Source: Lachnospiraceae bacterium
Lineage (GTDB): Bacteria > Bacillota > Clostridia > Lachnospirales > Lachnospiraceae
DNA: 64,000 bases
Assembly (NCBI GenBank): GCA_902363825.1
Contig: CABJBK010000004.1
Span: 124,001 to 188,000 of the forward strand
Reading direction: 5' to 3'
Every line of letters starts with the position of its first letter. The stretch's first letter is position 1. The notes under the pieces are model-generated. The model saw nothing but the letters and a program-made list of their open reading frames with translations. It ran no database searches and was not told the origin of the DNA. This document shows positions 8,691 to 17,393 of the stretch, piece after piece. A program made the position numbers and the translations under genes.

Positions 8691-9830
8691 TTATTCCTCA
8701 TTTTTCTTTCTACGGCAATCTGGAACCGCATACAATACTGTTTCCGTTTGTCCATAACGGTATTGTCTTATATAAAATTTATATTCACTTGATATATTAT
8801 GAATCAGCATCAAAATGTCATAAAAGTCCTCCGGCTTATGATAGACGCATATTGCCATAACTGGTAAGCATTTCTTTATGGTTTCTTTTGCACCTTCGAT
8901 TGCATTATGCTCCGCACCTTCAATATCCATCTTTATAAAATCGATCTGTTTCCCCACCAGTGCGGAATCTATCGATATGCAATTTACATTTTTTCCACCT
9001 TCTCCTATATGATTACCCGCCCCTCCAATTGAATTGTCAAATGCTATCTGTGTTTTCGTATTCCACAACGCATATTCATATATCTGCACATAATCCAATT
9101 GCATCTTGTCCACCTTCAGTCGAAGTATACTGCATATCTCTTCATCCGCCTCGAAACAGTAATAACCAGTTTTCCATGTAGGAAAATGTTTTATAAATTC
9201 TTCTAATGTATCACCAATATAAGCTCCACCATCTACAAAGCCTTCTTCAACTTCATATCTATCTAATATCTCCGTGTCAAAATACTGTTCTTTCTCATCA
9301 TCCACATAATCAGCCATCTTATCAAGCCATTTCTGTTCTTTTGTAATCCGGTAATTCAACAGATCTACTACAATTTCTTTGGACTTTTCATCTTTCAACA
9401 TATCATAAAAGAAAGAAAATTCTTGTATGTGTGACCGAATAAATTCTTTTTCCTGATCTCCCTCCAAAAGTCTTGCCGGTTGAAAATAAACCGTCCTTTT
9501 TTTCTCAACTCCCATTTTTTCAAGCTGTCCGACAATCCTGTCATAAGCTGTGCTGGATATGATAATGATCGGATTGTTTGCCACCTGTAAAATTTTATCC
9601 GCCGATATAACTTTCACCCCACAATAATCACTTCCAACTTTTCGCATATTATTATCCACAAAAGCAACCACTTTCTGAGACAATCCTACCTTTTTTAATA
9701 ACGAAAATGTTTTCTCTCCCCCGATGCCAGCACCGAAAATTATAAATTCAGCCTCTTCTTTTATAGTATCCAAAAATTTTTCTTCATAGTCTTTTTCCGA
9801 TGTCCAGACCAATACTTCTTCCAAATTCAT
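8691..9830 (-). CDS. FkbM family methyltransferase with N-terminal Rossmann module
   Basis: 379 residues from ATG 9830. This start is preferred over an upstream ATG at 9857 because GGGAAGG lies 6 bases before it and it follows the aldolase stop codon directly. Residues ~25-115: Rossmann-like module (FIIFGAGIGGEKTFSLLKK, VVAFVDNNMRKVG). Residues ~200-365: FkbM methyltransferase with VDGGAYIGDTLEEF and the canonical FIKMDIEGAEHNAIEGA. FkbM enzymes O-methylate hydroxyls of polyketides and glycans; here a sugar hydroxyl is the likely target. It keeps the motif that the sister protein (6810-7880) has lost. Confidence 0.82.
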   Translation of the reverse strand: MNLEEVLVWTSEKDYEEKFLDTIKEEAEFIIFGAGIGGEKTFSLLKKVGLSQKVVAFVDNNMRKVGSDYCGVKVISADKILQVANNPIIIISSTAYDRIVGQLEKMGVEKKRTVYFQPARLLEGDQEKEFIRSHIQEFSFFYDMLKDEKSKEIVVDLLNYRITKEQKWLDKMADYVDDEKEQYFDTEILDRYEVEEGFVDGGAYIGDTLEEFIKHFPTWKTGYYCFEADEEICSILRLKVDKMQLDYVQIYEYALWNTKTQIAFDNSIGGAGNHIGEGGKNVNCISIDSALVGKQIDFIKMDIEGAEHNAIEGAKETIKKCLPVMAICVYHKPEDFYDILMLIHNISSEYKFYIRQYRYGQTETVLYAVPDCRRKKNEE

Positions 9831-9831
9831 A

Positions 9832-11445
9832 TCATACCTTCCCTTCATCTCTTTCACTCAGGTATTTTTCATATTCTGACGGTGTCAAAAAGACAATATT
9901 CTTATCATTATATAATTGTGTAAGATACATGCCAAACATTCTATTTTTCATTTCCGCCTCTTTGGAACTTATTGAAATTCTCATGTTTCCATCATAATAG
10001 TTTTCATTCACATCCCCCGAGAATCCATCAAATCCTGCTAAGTACACTTTTTTTACACCTAATTGATTCAATATATTCAACACAATGGCTCCCGCCGAAT
10101 CCTGTATGTCAGGAAAATTTATGATCCAATGCAGATAATCTACAATCTTAACACTCTCTGGCGGATCATCATCCATATTAGATGGCGCTATCACATTATT
10201 TTTTCTATTTTTCAAACGGGAATAAAAATCTTTTCTTGTCACAAAAATATAATCCGTGTCGTACTCCTCATTATTCAGACTGACCGAAACAATTTCCTTT
10301 TCCTGAAGTTTTGACCAGATTTCTTCTTTTGCTCTTATAATACTCTTTCCCGGCGCAATGAGCAAAACTTCCTTCTCCGCAAAGCTCTGTTTTAATTGCT
10401 GTATAATCTTTCCATCATCTGCCTGTTTTCTCTGATTGTATTTTGTATATACCTTTTCCGCATATTGTTTATCAAATGAATCTCTTTTTTGAGGTTCTAT
10501 TGCCTTTAGCAGTTCCGCCACATCGCTTATTGGCAACATATGCTTCCCGTAAAAATATTTCGCGTAACTCGGCGAACACTGATTGATTGATGAAAGATAA
10601 TACTCTATCGAATATCCCCAGGAAAATTCTTTTTCCAATACTTTCATAACCTGATCCATTACATCCATCAATGCGGTTGTATGATATGCATTGCCATATT
10701 GTCTGTTCAAATCTTCAAGCAGGAGTTCCGTATTCAAATTTCCTGCGCCTTTTCCCATTCCTAAAATAGATGAGTCAATGACTATTGATCTTTGAATATT
10801 CATCGACAACAGAGCTATGACATTGGAATAAGCCAGCTGCAAATTATTGTGTGTATGCAAACCCAGCCGTATATCGGCATTTAGATTATGATCCACTAAG
10901 CCAGCTATTCTTGTTACATCCTCCGGTCTCATTTCGCCAAAACTGTCTACAATATAAAGCGCCTCTGTTCCCGATAGTTCACGATTTATGCCCTCTATCA
11001 GCTCCAGTAATTCAGCATCTGTATAATGGATGGTCAGCATTGGCTGCATAAACAATTTATATCCTTTTTTCAGTATCTCGTTTCCAACCTTTAGTGCTTT
11101 CACCGCATCCTTTTTATGAAATGCCAGACGGATTCCATCAATTCCTTTTGGATTTCTTTCTTCCAACAGATCTACATCAAATTTTCCATAATCAATCATC
11201 GCAAGGTATGTTGATTCTTTTTTCTTTTCTTTCAGGAAATTACTATATATAACCTTTTCATCACAGAATTTTGTTCTTCCAACAGGGCTTCCTTCTTTTT
11301 GATCTATATATCCAAGTTCAATATAGTCAATTCCTGCTTTTTCTATGGAATCCAATATTCTTTCCATACTTGTTTGTCCAAAATTGAAATCATTTACGCA
11401 TCCGCCATCACGCAATGTCACATCAAGTACCTTTATATCGCTCAT
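9832..11445 (-). CDS. HMGL-type aldolase fused to a Maf/GT42-like domain
   Basis: 537 residues in two parts. Residues 1 to ~330 are a DRE-TIM metallolyase (HMGL-like): VLDVTLRDGG gives the metal-binding Asp and catalytic Arg, then LGLHTHNNLQLAYSN supplies the His-x-His metal ligands, and GMGKGAGNLNTELLLE follows. This class includes 4-hydroxy-2-oxovalerate aldolase, homocitrate synthase and HMG-CoA lyase. Residues ~345-530 resemble the MptE/Maf/GT42 fold: VLLIAPGKSIIRAKEE, where Maf has VSAGPSL, and LNILNQLGVKKVYLAGFDGF. The CMP-sugar synthetase homologue lies just upstream. I infer formation of a 2-oxo sugar acid or similar by aldol or Claisen chemistry, plus handling of its CMP form. Start ATG after GGGAGAAGTTT. 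Confidence 0.78.
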   Translation of the reverse strand: MSDIKVLDVTLRDGGCVNDFNFGQTSMERILDSIEKAGIDYIELGYIDQKEGSPVGRTKFCDEKVIYSNFLKEKKKESTYLAMIDYGKFDVDLLEERNPKGIDGIRLAFHKKDAVKALKVGNEILKKGYKLFMQPMLTIHYTDAELLELIEGINRELSGTEALYIVDSFGEMRPEDVTRIAGLVDHNLNADIRLGLHTHNNLQLAYSNVIALLSMNIQRSIVIDSSILGMGKGAGNLNTELLLEDLNRQYGNAYHTTALMDVMDQVMKVLEKEFSWGYSIEYYLSSINQCSPSYAKYFYGKHMLPISDVAELLKAIEPQKRDSFDKQYAEKVYTKYNQRKQADDGKIIQQLKQSFAEKEVLLIAPGKSIIRAKEEIWSKLQEKEIVSVSLNNEEYDTDYIFVTRKDFYSRLKNRKNNVIAPSNMDDDPPESVKIVDYLHWIINFPDIQDSAGAIVLNILNQLGVKKVYLAGFDGFSGDVNENYYDGNMRISISSKEAEMKNRMFGMYLTQLYNDKNIVFLTPSEYEKYLSERDEGKV

Positions 11446-11463
11446 AAACTTCTCCCATGCTTC

Positions 11464-12117
11464 CTATTTTCTCAAGCTATCATATATTGCATTTGCAATC
11501 ACAAAATCTTCCGGATAATCAATATCTACTTCTTCAATCGAATCCACTTCACATATGTAAGGTTTATATCCAATTCTTCTTCCAGTTTTTTCAAACACAT
11601 CTTTTGTAAAGACATAGCAGCCTACCGATTCTTTATAAATTCTAGGCAAATCCTGTGTTCTTGCTATACTTGATGGATCAAAATTTAACGGTTTTCCATC
11701 CTGCCACAAAAAATCCTGAACCACACCTGCTGTGAAGGCAGAATCATATTCCCCGGAACACACCTGCTTTACACATTCACGAATGGATTCCACTTTTACA
11801 AAGGGACTTGTCACATGCGCCAAAACAATAATATCCACATCTACTTTTTCCAAAAATGAGGATACAATGTCCTGGCATTTTGTTTCCGCAGTATCCAGTT
11901 CTTTCCCACGTTTTAAAAATTGTACTCGCCCGGATAGATACTCTTTTATAGATTCATCACTACAAAAACAATAAATGTCATCTATTTCATCCACCTGCGA
12001 AATCGTATCAAACATCAGTCTGCACAGCGGCGTTCCATCTGAAAATGCTTTGACATTTTTCCCTGGAAATCTCTCATTATTCAGTTTAATCGGCAAATAA
12101 GCGGCTACTTTCATCAT
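11464..12117 (-). CDS. acylneuraminate/KDO cytidylyltransferase family protein
   Basis: 217 residues. A CMP-sugar synthetase homologue: VAAYLPIKLNNERFPGKNVKAF corresponds to the family nucleotide loop (usually ARxGSKxxPGKN), and IIVLAHVTSPF, SVGCYVFTKDVF and DIDYPEDFVIANAI match the later motifs. The usual Ser-rich loop is replaced by KLNNERF, as in a divergent subgroup. It should use CTP to activate an acidic sugar. It is distinct from the NeuA homologue at 29652-30359 and is immediately upstream of the aldolase fusion, which suggests a dedicated substrate. The second ATG (12114) is equally possible as start; GAGGAGG precedes both. Confidence 0.75.
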   Translation of the reverse strand: MMKVAAYLPIKLNNERFPGKNVKAFSDGTPLCRLMFDTISQVDEIDDIYCFCSDESIKEYLSGRVQFLKRGKELDTAETKCQDIVSSFLEKVDVDIIVLAHVTSPFVKVESIRECVKQVCSGEYDSAFTAGVVQDFLWQDGKPLNFDPSSIARTQDLPRIYKESVGCYVFTKDVFEKTGRRIGYKPYICEVDSIEEVDIDYPEDFVIANAIYDSLRK

Positions 12118-12129
12118 TCTTCCTCCTCA

Positions 12130-13773
12130 TTATTGAAAAAAATATCCCCAGTCTATTGATATTTCATGATCCCCCGGAGCAATCTCTCTGACTTCCATAT
12201 CTATACCTCCGTTCCCTTTTTCAATATACCGTACATTTTCATTTCTACTACTTTTCACATCATCGATCCTAATACTTTTTATATCTGCGAACCCTCCCAC
12301 ATCAACAAACGGATAATATATCAATTGTTTTATAGTTATCTCATTTTTAAACTTAAACCTGCTTCGTATTATTCCGCCGGACTGCTCATTTACGCATGTA
12401 ATCTCCTCACTGATATCTTCTGCAGCTTTTAACACTATTTTTGAATACAGTACCTCATAATTAATCGGAAAATCTATATCACCAGTCAACAAATCTTGAA
12501 TCATCCTCTTATCTATATGGCGCATTTTCAAAACATACGAAAATCGGTTCTCTTCATCCATTCTAAAGAACATTTCTTTATCATATCCAAAATAATCCAT
12601 ATAATAGTTAAAATGCTTCATATAAATATCATACTCAGAAGGTTTTTGCTTGAATCTCCATCTCCAATAATCCGCATCAAACATCAAGGCTGATGGTATC
12701 AAATATCCAAACATATAATAATTCAGCTTATGAATATCTACCTTTTCAACGCTACAGATATCTTGGGTGCACATAAACTGAAGAGATGACAAATTTCCTC
12801 TTAAAAAGGTTGTTCTATTCCATAAAAGAGCTTTCAGTAAAATCTGTGAATCTATACTTGTCACTCTTTTACAGCTCAATATAAAAGAAATCGGATCATT
12901 TCTCTCATGCTCTTTTTTCGGTCCTTTGTCATTTCCATTCCACGGAATACCCGGATGATCCCGGATGATAATGTCTGTTGTCTTTAATTTTTTTCGCGCT
13001 TCATAATATAAATCGGTATCCGTGTATTTATATTTTGAATAATCATATGGATAAATGGAACATGCCATTTTACAGATTCCCAATTCATGTTCCGGTTCAC
13101 ACTCCATGATTTTTAAAAGCGGAATATTTTTCTTTTTTCCAAAAATTGCAAGCAACTCCCGATTGGAGAAAACAATCGGAACCTGCTTACCGCTTTTATA
13201 AGTCATATATCGTTTTTCGGCTTCTTCAGATTGCCTGATTGCCCCATCAATTGCAGCCACATACAATGTTTGTGTATATCCGTGAATTTTTTTTACAGCA
13301 GAAAAACAATAGGATATGATTGGACACTGATATTTTTCTCCAAGATAAGCCACACTGGCAAATGTATCCAAACAGTTGAAGATTGCCTCTACTTTGGTCT
13401 CTTTTCTTTTCGCCAGCTCTTCCTCTATAATCCGAACCAGTTCCATCTCCAAACGCGGATATCTGTTTTGTAAAAGAAATAGCAACATCTCACTCCGTGA
13501 AACCAGCCTTTCCTCTAAATCATCAAAAATTTCATCCCGAATAAAGCCTTTACTGACATCTTGGTATTCCTCTTTGCCTAATCGCCGCATTTCAAATTCA
13601 TCATAAAAACGTGATTCGCAATTTTTCGCATACTCTTCATAATGCTCTTCTATATACTTATGTGTAATTACTAAACAATCATTTTCCCTTGCATGGGAAA
13701 TATTTTTGAGAAACCACTTATACCTTTCTCCCATTCCAAAGTATTCTGCGTCAAAAATAATTGAAACAAACAT
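12130..13773 (-). CDS. large protein of unknown function, possibly GT-B transferase
   Basis: 547 residues, not confidently recognised. The N-terminal half has alternating beta/alpha segments (AIFNCLDTFASVAYLG, CPIISYCFSAVKKIHGYTQ). The middle has IIIRDHPGIPW followed by SCKRVTSIDSQILLKALLWN, a layout that resembles the PHP and Ser-x-x-x-E-A stretches of KpsS/KpsC-type capsule glycosyltransferases. The last ~110 residues look beta-rich and may be a sandwich domain. It lies 12 bases upstream of the CMP-sugar synthetase and aldolase genes, so transfer of the CMP-activated product is a reasonable guess only. Start ATG with AGGAAAG upstream. Confidence 0.5.
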   Translation of the reverse strand: MFVSIIFDAEYFGMGERYKWFLKNISHARENDCLVITHKYIEEHYEEYAKNCESRFYDEFEMRRLGKEEYQDVSKGFIRDEIFDDLEERLVSRSEMLLFLLQNRYPRLEMELVRIIEEELAKRKETKVEAIFNCLDTFASVAYLGEKYQCPIISYCFSAVKKIHGYTQTLYVAAIDGAIRQSEEAEKRYMTYKSGKQVPIVFSNRELLAIFGKKKNIPLLKIMECEPEHELGICKMACSIYPYDYSKYKYTDTDLYYEARKKLKTTDIIIRDHPGIPWNGNDKGPKKEHERNDPISFILSCKRVTSIDSQILLKALLWNRTTFLRGNLSSLQFMCTQDICSVEKVDIHKLNYYMFGYLIPSALMFDADYWRWRFKQKPSEYDIYMKHFNYYMDYFGYDKEMFFRMDEENRFSYVLKMRHIDKRMIQDLLTGDIDFPINYEVLYSKIVLKAAEDISEEITCVNEQSGGIIRSRFKFKNEITIKQLIYYPFVDVGGFADIKSIRIDDVKSSRNENVRYIEKGNGGIDMEVREIAPGDHEISIDWGYFFQ

Positions 13774-13784
13774 ATTTTTCTTTC

Positions 13785-14993
13785 CTATTCCATCTCAATC
13801 CTAAATTTCTTTTCTACATGATCCATGACCGCATTTAGCCCTTCCATTGTTTCTGAGCAGGCAATATAGTAACCTATTCGCGCAGAATCAGATTCGCAAT
13901 CTCCTATTATATCGCCCTCACTGAAATTCAACGCATATTTTTTTATATCTGCCTCTTTTTCCAAGTAATCTATTCCATGTATTTTTTTTACCCTGCCACC
14001 TCCATGCGGTGTATGAAAAAACTTCAAAACTGCCACACGATCCCTCAGCTGTCCGCTGATCTCAAATGTTCTCTCTGCGCATTCTCCTAACGCACAGTCA
14101 AGCAGATATTCATATGTATGATACCCTGACAAGTACTGAGAAATCACAGACGAAATCATGTTTCCCCCTCCTCTTGCCGCAATTTCTATTAAATAAAATT
14201 TTCCGTTTTCATACTTGTATTCCGCATGTGTAAGCCCAAATGGTAATTTTGATTTTAATATATACAAATCATTGACGTTTCTTAGCCGCTCATAATCAAA
14301 CTTCTCATTGCTATAAGAAAACAGCAATTCATCTGCAATATTACAGTTATGTTTAAAATGCTTTTTCTCGCTGATTGCCAGCGTATAATGTGCTTCTGAT
14401 GTTTTTATTCCATCTATAGTAAATTCCGTGCCATTTATATACCTTTCTGCCAAAACTGCCTTCTCAATCCGTGAATATGAAAGTGTTTCTTCAAAATATT
14501 TTTCTATATCCTGCTCTGATTTGACCGTATGCACGCCTTTACTCGCATTGCAATCAATCGGTTTTATAATAATCGGCTTTTTTATCTCTCGCAAAAAAAG
14601 AAGTACTTCTTCCTCCGTCTTACAAAGTCTGTATTCCGGATAATTTAAACCTATTTGTCTGCAAAATTCTTTCATCTTATACTTATCTGTAAACAATCTT
14701 GCCTCGGCAGAACCAATCGTAGCTAAATGAAATTTTTCTCCAATTCTCGCAATCACTGGTGTCGCTATATCACATTCATCAGAAACAACTGCGTCTATCG
14801 GATTACGCTCTATAAATGCGTCTATTTTTTTATTATCAAATATATCGGACTGTAAAAACTTATCTGCATACGCTCTACACGGAGCATTTTCAGACGGATC
14901 TGCAACATATAGGTTGTATCCTCTTTCCCTTATTGTTCTCGCCAGATCCATCTGCCACTTTGTCCCTGGCAATAAAAGGATTGTTTTCTTCAT
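13785..14993 (-). CDS. ATP-grasp ligase
   Basis: 402 residues from ATG 14993, which follows the aminotransferase stop directly; the longer in-frame start at 15011 lies inside that gene. Domains: pre-ATP-grasp Rossmann part (ILLLPGTKWQMDLARTIRERG, DAVVSDECD) and ATP-grasp core with KPIIIKPIDCNASKGV, LAERYINGTEFTIDGI and YLIEIAARGGGN. Proteins of this group ligate a carboxylate to an amine or similar nucleophile through an acyl phosphate, like carbamoyl-phosphate or carnosine synthase. Next to a sugar aminotransferase, it may acylate an amino sugar with an amino acid, or make an amide on a sugar acid; both are inference. Confidence 0.8.
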   Translation of the reverse strand: MKKTILLLPGTKWQMDLARTIRERGYNLYVADPSENAPCRAYADKFLQSDIFDNKKIDAFIERNPIDAVVSDECDIATPVIARIGEKFHLATIGSAEARLFTDKYKMKEFCRQIGLNYPEYRLCKTEEEVLLFLREIKKPIIIKPIDCNASKGVHTVKSEQDIEKYFEETLSYSRIEKAVLAERYINGTEFTIDGIKTSEAHYTLAISEKKHFKHNCNIADELLFSYSNEKFDYERLRNVNDLYILKSKLPFGLTHAEYKYENGKFYLIEIAARGGGNMISSVISQYLSGYHTYEYLLDCALGECAERTFEISGQLRDRVAVLKFFHTPHGGGRVKKIHGIDYLEKEADIKKYALNFSEGDIIGDCESDSARIGYYIACSETMEGLNAVMDHVEKKFRIEME

Positions 14994-14994
14994 A

Positions 14995-16104
14995 TCAAAC
15001 CACCAACTCACATATTTTTTCTATATCTTCTATACGAAGTTTTTCATAAAAAGGCAATACCAGAACCTTATCGGATAATGATCTGGCATATTCTAGCTTT
15101 TCTTGCCTGTATTTATTTTTAAAACATGCCTGATCGGAAGTCAACGGATAGAAATACTTCCTTGCATATATCTTTTTCTCCTTTAATCTATCATATAATC
15201 CATCTCTAGTCGCTCTATAATCTTCCTCCACCACAATCGGAAAATATGCATAATTTTTCTGGCACTCTTTCCTCTCATCAAAGAATCTGATGCCTGGAAC
15301 ATCACTCAACAATTCGTAATATCGCTCATAACGGATTTTTCGCTCCTGTATCGCCGTGTCGATATGTTTTAAATTGCACAACCCCATGATCGCAGAAAAC
15401 TCATTCATCTTTGCATTGGCTCCGACCGACACTACCAGTTCTTCTCCTCGTATTCCAAAGTTTTTCAGATTATATAATTTATCATATAATTTCGGATCCG
15501 AAAAAGTTACCGCTCCGCCTTCAATGGTATTGAATACCTTTGTCGCGTGAAAACTGAAAACGGATGCATCTCCATAATTTCCAATCCCTTTTCCTTTATA
15601 GGTAACACCAAACGCATGCGCCGCATCGTAGATCACTTTTAAACTGTATTTATCTGCTATCCGCTGGATCTCTTCAACATTACAGATATTTCCGTATACA
15701 TGCACCGGCACGATTGCAACTGTATTTTCTGTGATCAGCTCTTCGATCTTTGTTTCATCTATGGTTCCATCACTGAGTTTCACATCACAGAACACCGGTT
15801 TCAAACGGTTTCGCACGATCGCATGTGTGGTAGATATAAATGTAAACGGTGTCGTGATAACTTCCGCGCCCTCCGGGAAATCCATTGCCTGAATTGCCAT
15901 TTCAAGTGCCATATGTCCGTTTACCATAAGAGATATTTGCGGTACATCCAGATATTCTCTCAGTTCTTTCTCCAGTTCTTTATGATATTTTCCCATATTG
16001 GTGAGCCAATGGCTGTCCCACAGCGGTTTGATCGCTTCTATGTATTCTTCATACGTCGGCATCGACGACTGAGTTACATATATTTTTTCATTCTGTTTAT
16101 CCAT
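14995..16104 (-). CDS. DegT/DnrJ/EryC1/StrS sugar aminotransferase
   Basis: 369 residues from ATG 16104, which overlaps the preceding stop in TAATG and has GAGGAAAA just upstream. It is a PLP enzyme of the sugar aminotransferase family: MVNGHMALEMAI, TTPFTFISTTHAI, YDAAHAFGVTYKG with the PLP-ring Asp, FSFHATKVFNTIEGG with the Schiff-base Lys, and KNFGIRGEE. It should convert a nucleotide-linked keto-sugar to the amino-sugar with glutamate as donor. The ATP-grasp gene begins at its stop codon, so the amino group may be the substrate of that ligase. Confidence 0.88.
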   Translation of the reverse strand: MDKQNEKIYVTQSSMPTYEEYIEAIKPLWDSHWLTNMGKYHKELEKELREYLDVPQISLMVNGHMALEMAIQAMDFPEGAEVITTPFTFISTTHAIVRNRLKPVFCDVKLSDGTIDETKIEELITENTVAIVPVHVYGNICNVEEIQRIADKYSLKVIYDAAHAFGVTYKGKGIGNYGDASVFSFHATKVFNTIEGGAVTFSDPKLYDKLYNLKNFGIRGEELVVSVGANAKMNEFSAIMGLCNLKHIDTAIQERKIRYERYYELLSDVPGIRFFDERKECQKNYAYFPIVVEEDYRATRDGLYDRLKEKKIYARKYFYPLTSDQACFKNKYRQEKLEYARSLSDKVLVLPFYEKLRIEDIEKICELVV

Positions 16105-17393
16105 TATTTTTCCTCTAAAACTTCTGCTTTTTGTATCAGTACCGGTTTTCCGGTCTGCCTGTAAAGCCACACGACCGAACTCAGATCTCCGTAATAGGCA
16201 TCGCTGAACCCGATCGCCGTATACATATCCGGCGTGTCATCATAAATTCCTATTTTCTCTTCCAGAAACCATTTCTTTAATGTGATATAGGCTTCATATA
16301 ATTCCGGGCGCATGGACGCAATGGATGATTCCATCAACGGATGGGGGCGCCAGAGGAGAACTGCCTCTTTGCTGCCTTTAAAAAAGGTAAATACATCCTT
16401 CAGCTTCTCAATATATGCAGCACCGTTTTCCAACATCGCATTCAGGCTGGTGTTATACAAAATCACCTTTTTCCCTTTGCTTCTTTCCCGCCATTCTTGC
16501 GGTGCATCCACATTCTCCCGGTTTAACGCCCGTACCTTGTCAAATTTGGGCGATCCGAGCGGAAGCAGCTTGTCCTCAATCGGAAAATCCGGCGCCGCTT
16601 TCTTAAAGTACCGGATGTAGTCATCCTTTTCCGTTTCATTCTGGACAACAACATAATCCGCATATATTACACCGGTCGTCAGTGCGTAGTTTTCCGGTAT
16701 TCCGTTTCCCTCCAGGACAAAATACGGTACATAGACCAGTTTCTCTGTATACCGCTTCAGATTTTTGGAATAAAAAAACGGATGCACACTTGTCACATGA
16801 TTTCCACCATCGTATGGATTATGTATGAATACGATATCCGGCCGCCTTGCCTCAAAATCATACGAATCATACCCCGTCACCGGAATATAATCGGGATATT
16901 CCCCTCCCTCATAATGTTCTTCTCCAAGAGTTCCATCCGCTTTTTTGTCATAGTAGGGAATCGGTATGACATAGGCATCGCACGTCTCGTCCTCTCTTGC
17001 CGCCAGCCAGATACTTTCCAGCGAATCCCACATGGACGCTTTGTAGGGAAGAAAAACCGCTTCTAACTTGTCCGGTATCTCCTTTTGTGTATATTGTATC
17101 ACGTTCTGCAAGATTTTTTCTGCCCGTTTTCCCAAGTCTTCTCTCTTTTTCATATCCTGTTCCACAGCAGTCATATAGATCAGTTCACAATAATCTTCCA
17201 GTCCGTGAACGCAATCGAATCCTTCACCATATACTGTCTCAATCTGCGTTCCAATATCTACCGCCATATTCTGGCAACGCGCAAAGGTATCCTGTAACTG
17301 CGCTTCCGCAATCACATCTGTGATAATTTTCTGATTCTCGCTACAAAGTTCTTCCAGTTTTTTGAATATCTGCTCTCTTACTGTTCTACTCAT
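16104..17393 (-). CDS. CDP-glycerol glycerophosphotransferase-like protein
   Basis: 429 residues. The C-terminal half matches the CDP-glycerol:poly(glycerophosphate) glycerophosphotransferase (TagF/TagB-like) family: LPLGSPKFDKV, VILYNTSLNAML, VLLWRPHPLMESS and DAYYGDLSSVVWLYRQTGKP. The N-terminal ~150 residues are helical. The family transfers polyol phosphates from CDP-polyols in teichoic-acid-like assembly at the inner membrane face. CTP-transferase-like genes directly upstream could make the CDP donor. It overlaps the upstream gene by 8 bases and ends in a one-base overlap with the aminotransferase ATG. Confidence 0.72.
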   Translation of the reverse strand: MSRTVREQIFKKLEELCSENQKIITDVIAEAQLQDTFARCQNMAVDIGTQIETVYGEGFDCVHGLEDYCELIYMTAVEQDMKKREDLGKRAEKILQNVIQYTQKEIPDKLEAVFLPYKASMWDSLESIWLAAREDETCDAYVIPIPYYDKKADGTLGEEHYEGGEYPDYIPVTGYDSYDFEARRPDIVFIHNPYDGGNHVTSVHPFFYSKNLKRYTEKLVYVPYFVLEGNGIPENYALTTGVIYADYVVVQNETEKDDYIRYFKKAAPDFPIEDKLLPLGSPKFDKVRALNRENVDAPQEWRERSKGKKVILYNTSLNAMLENGAAYIEKLKDVFTFFKGSKEAVLLWRPHPLMESSIASMRPELYEAYITLKKWFLEEKIGIYDDTPDMYTAIGFSDAYYGDLSSVVWLYRQTGKPVLIQKAEVLEEK

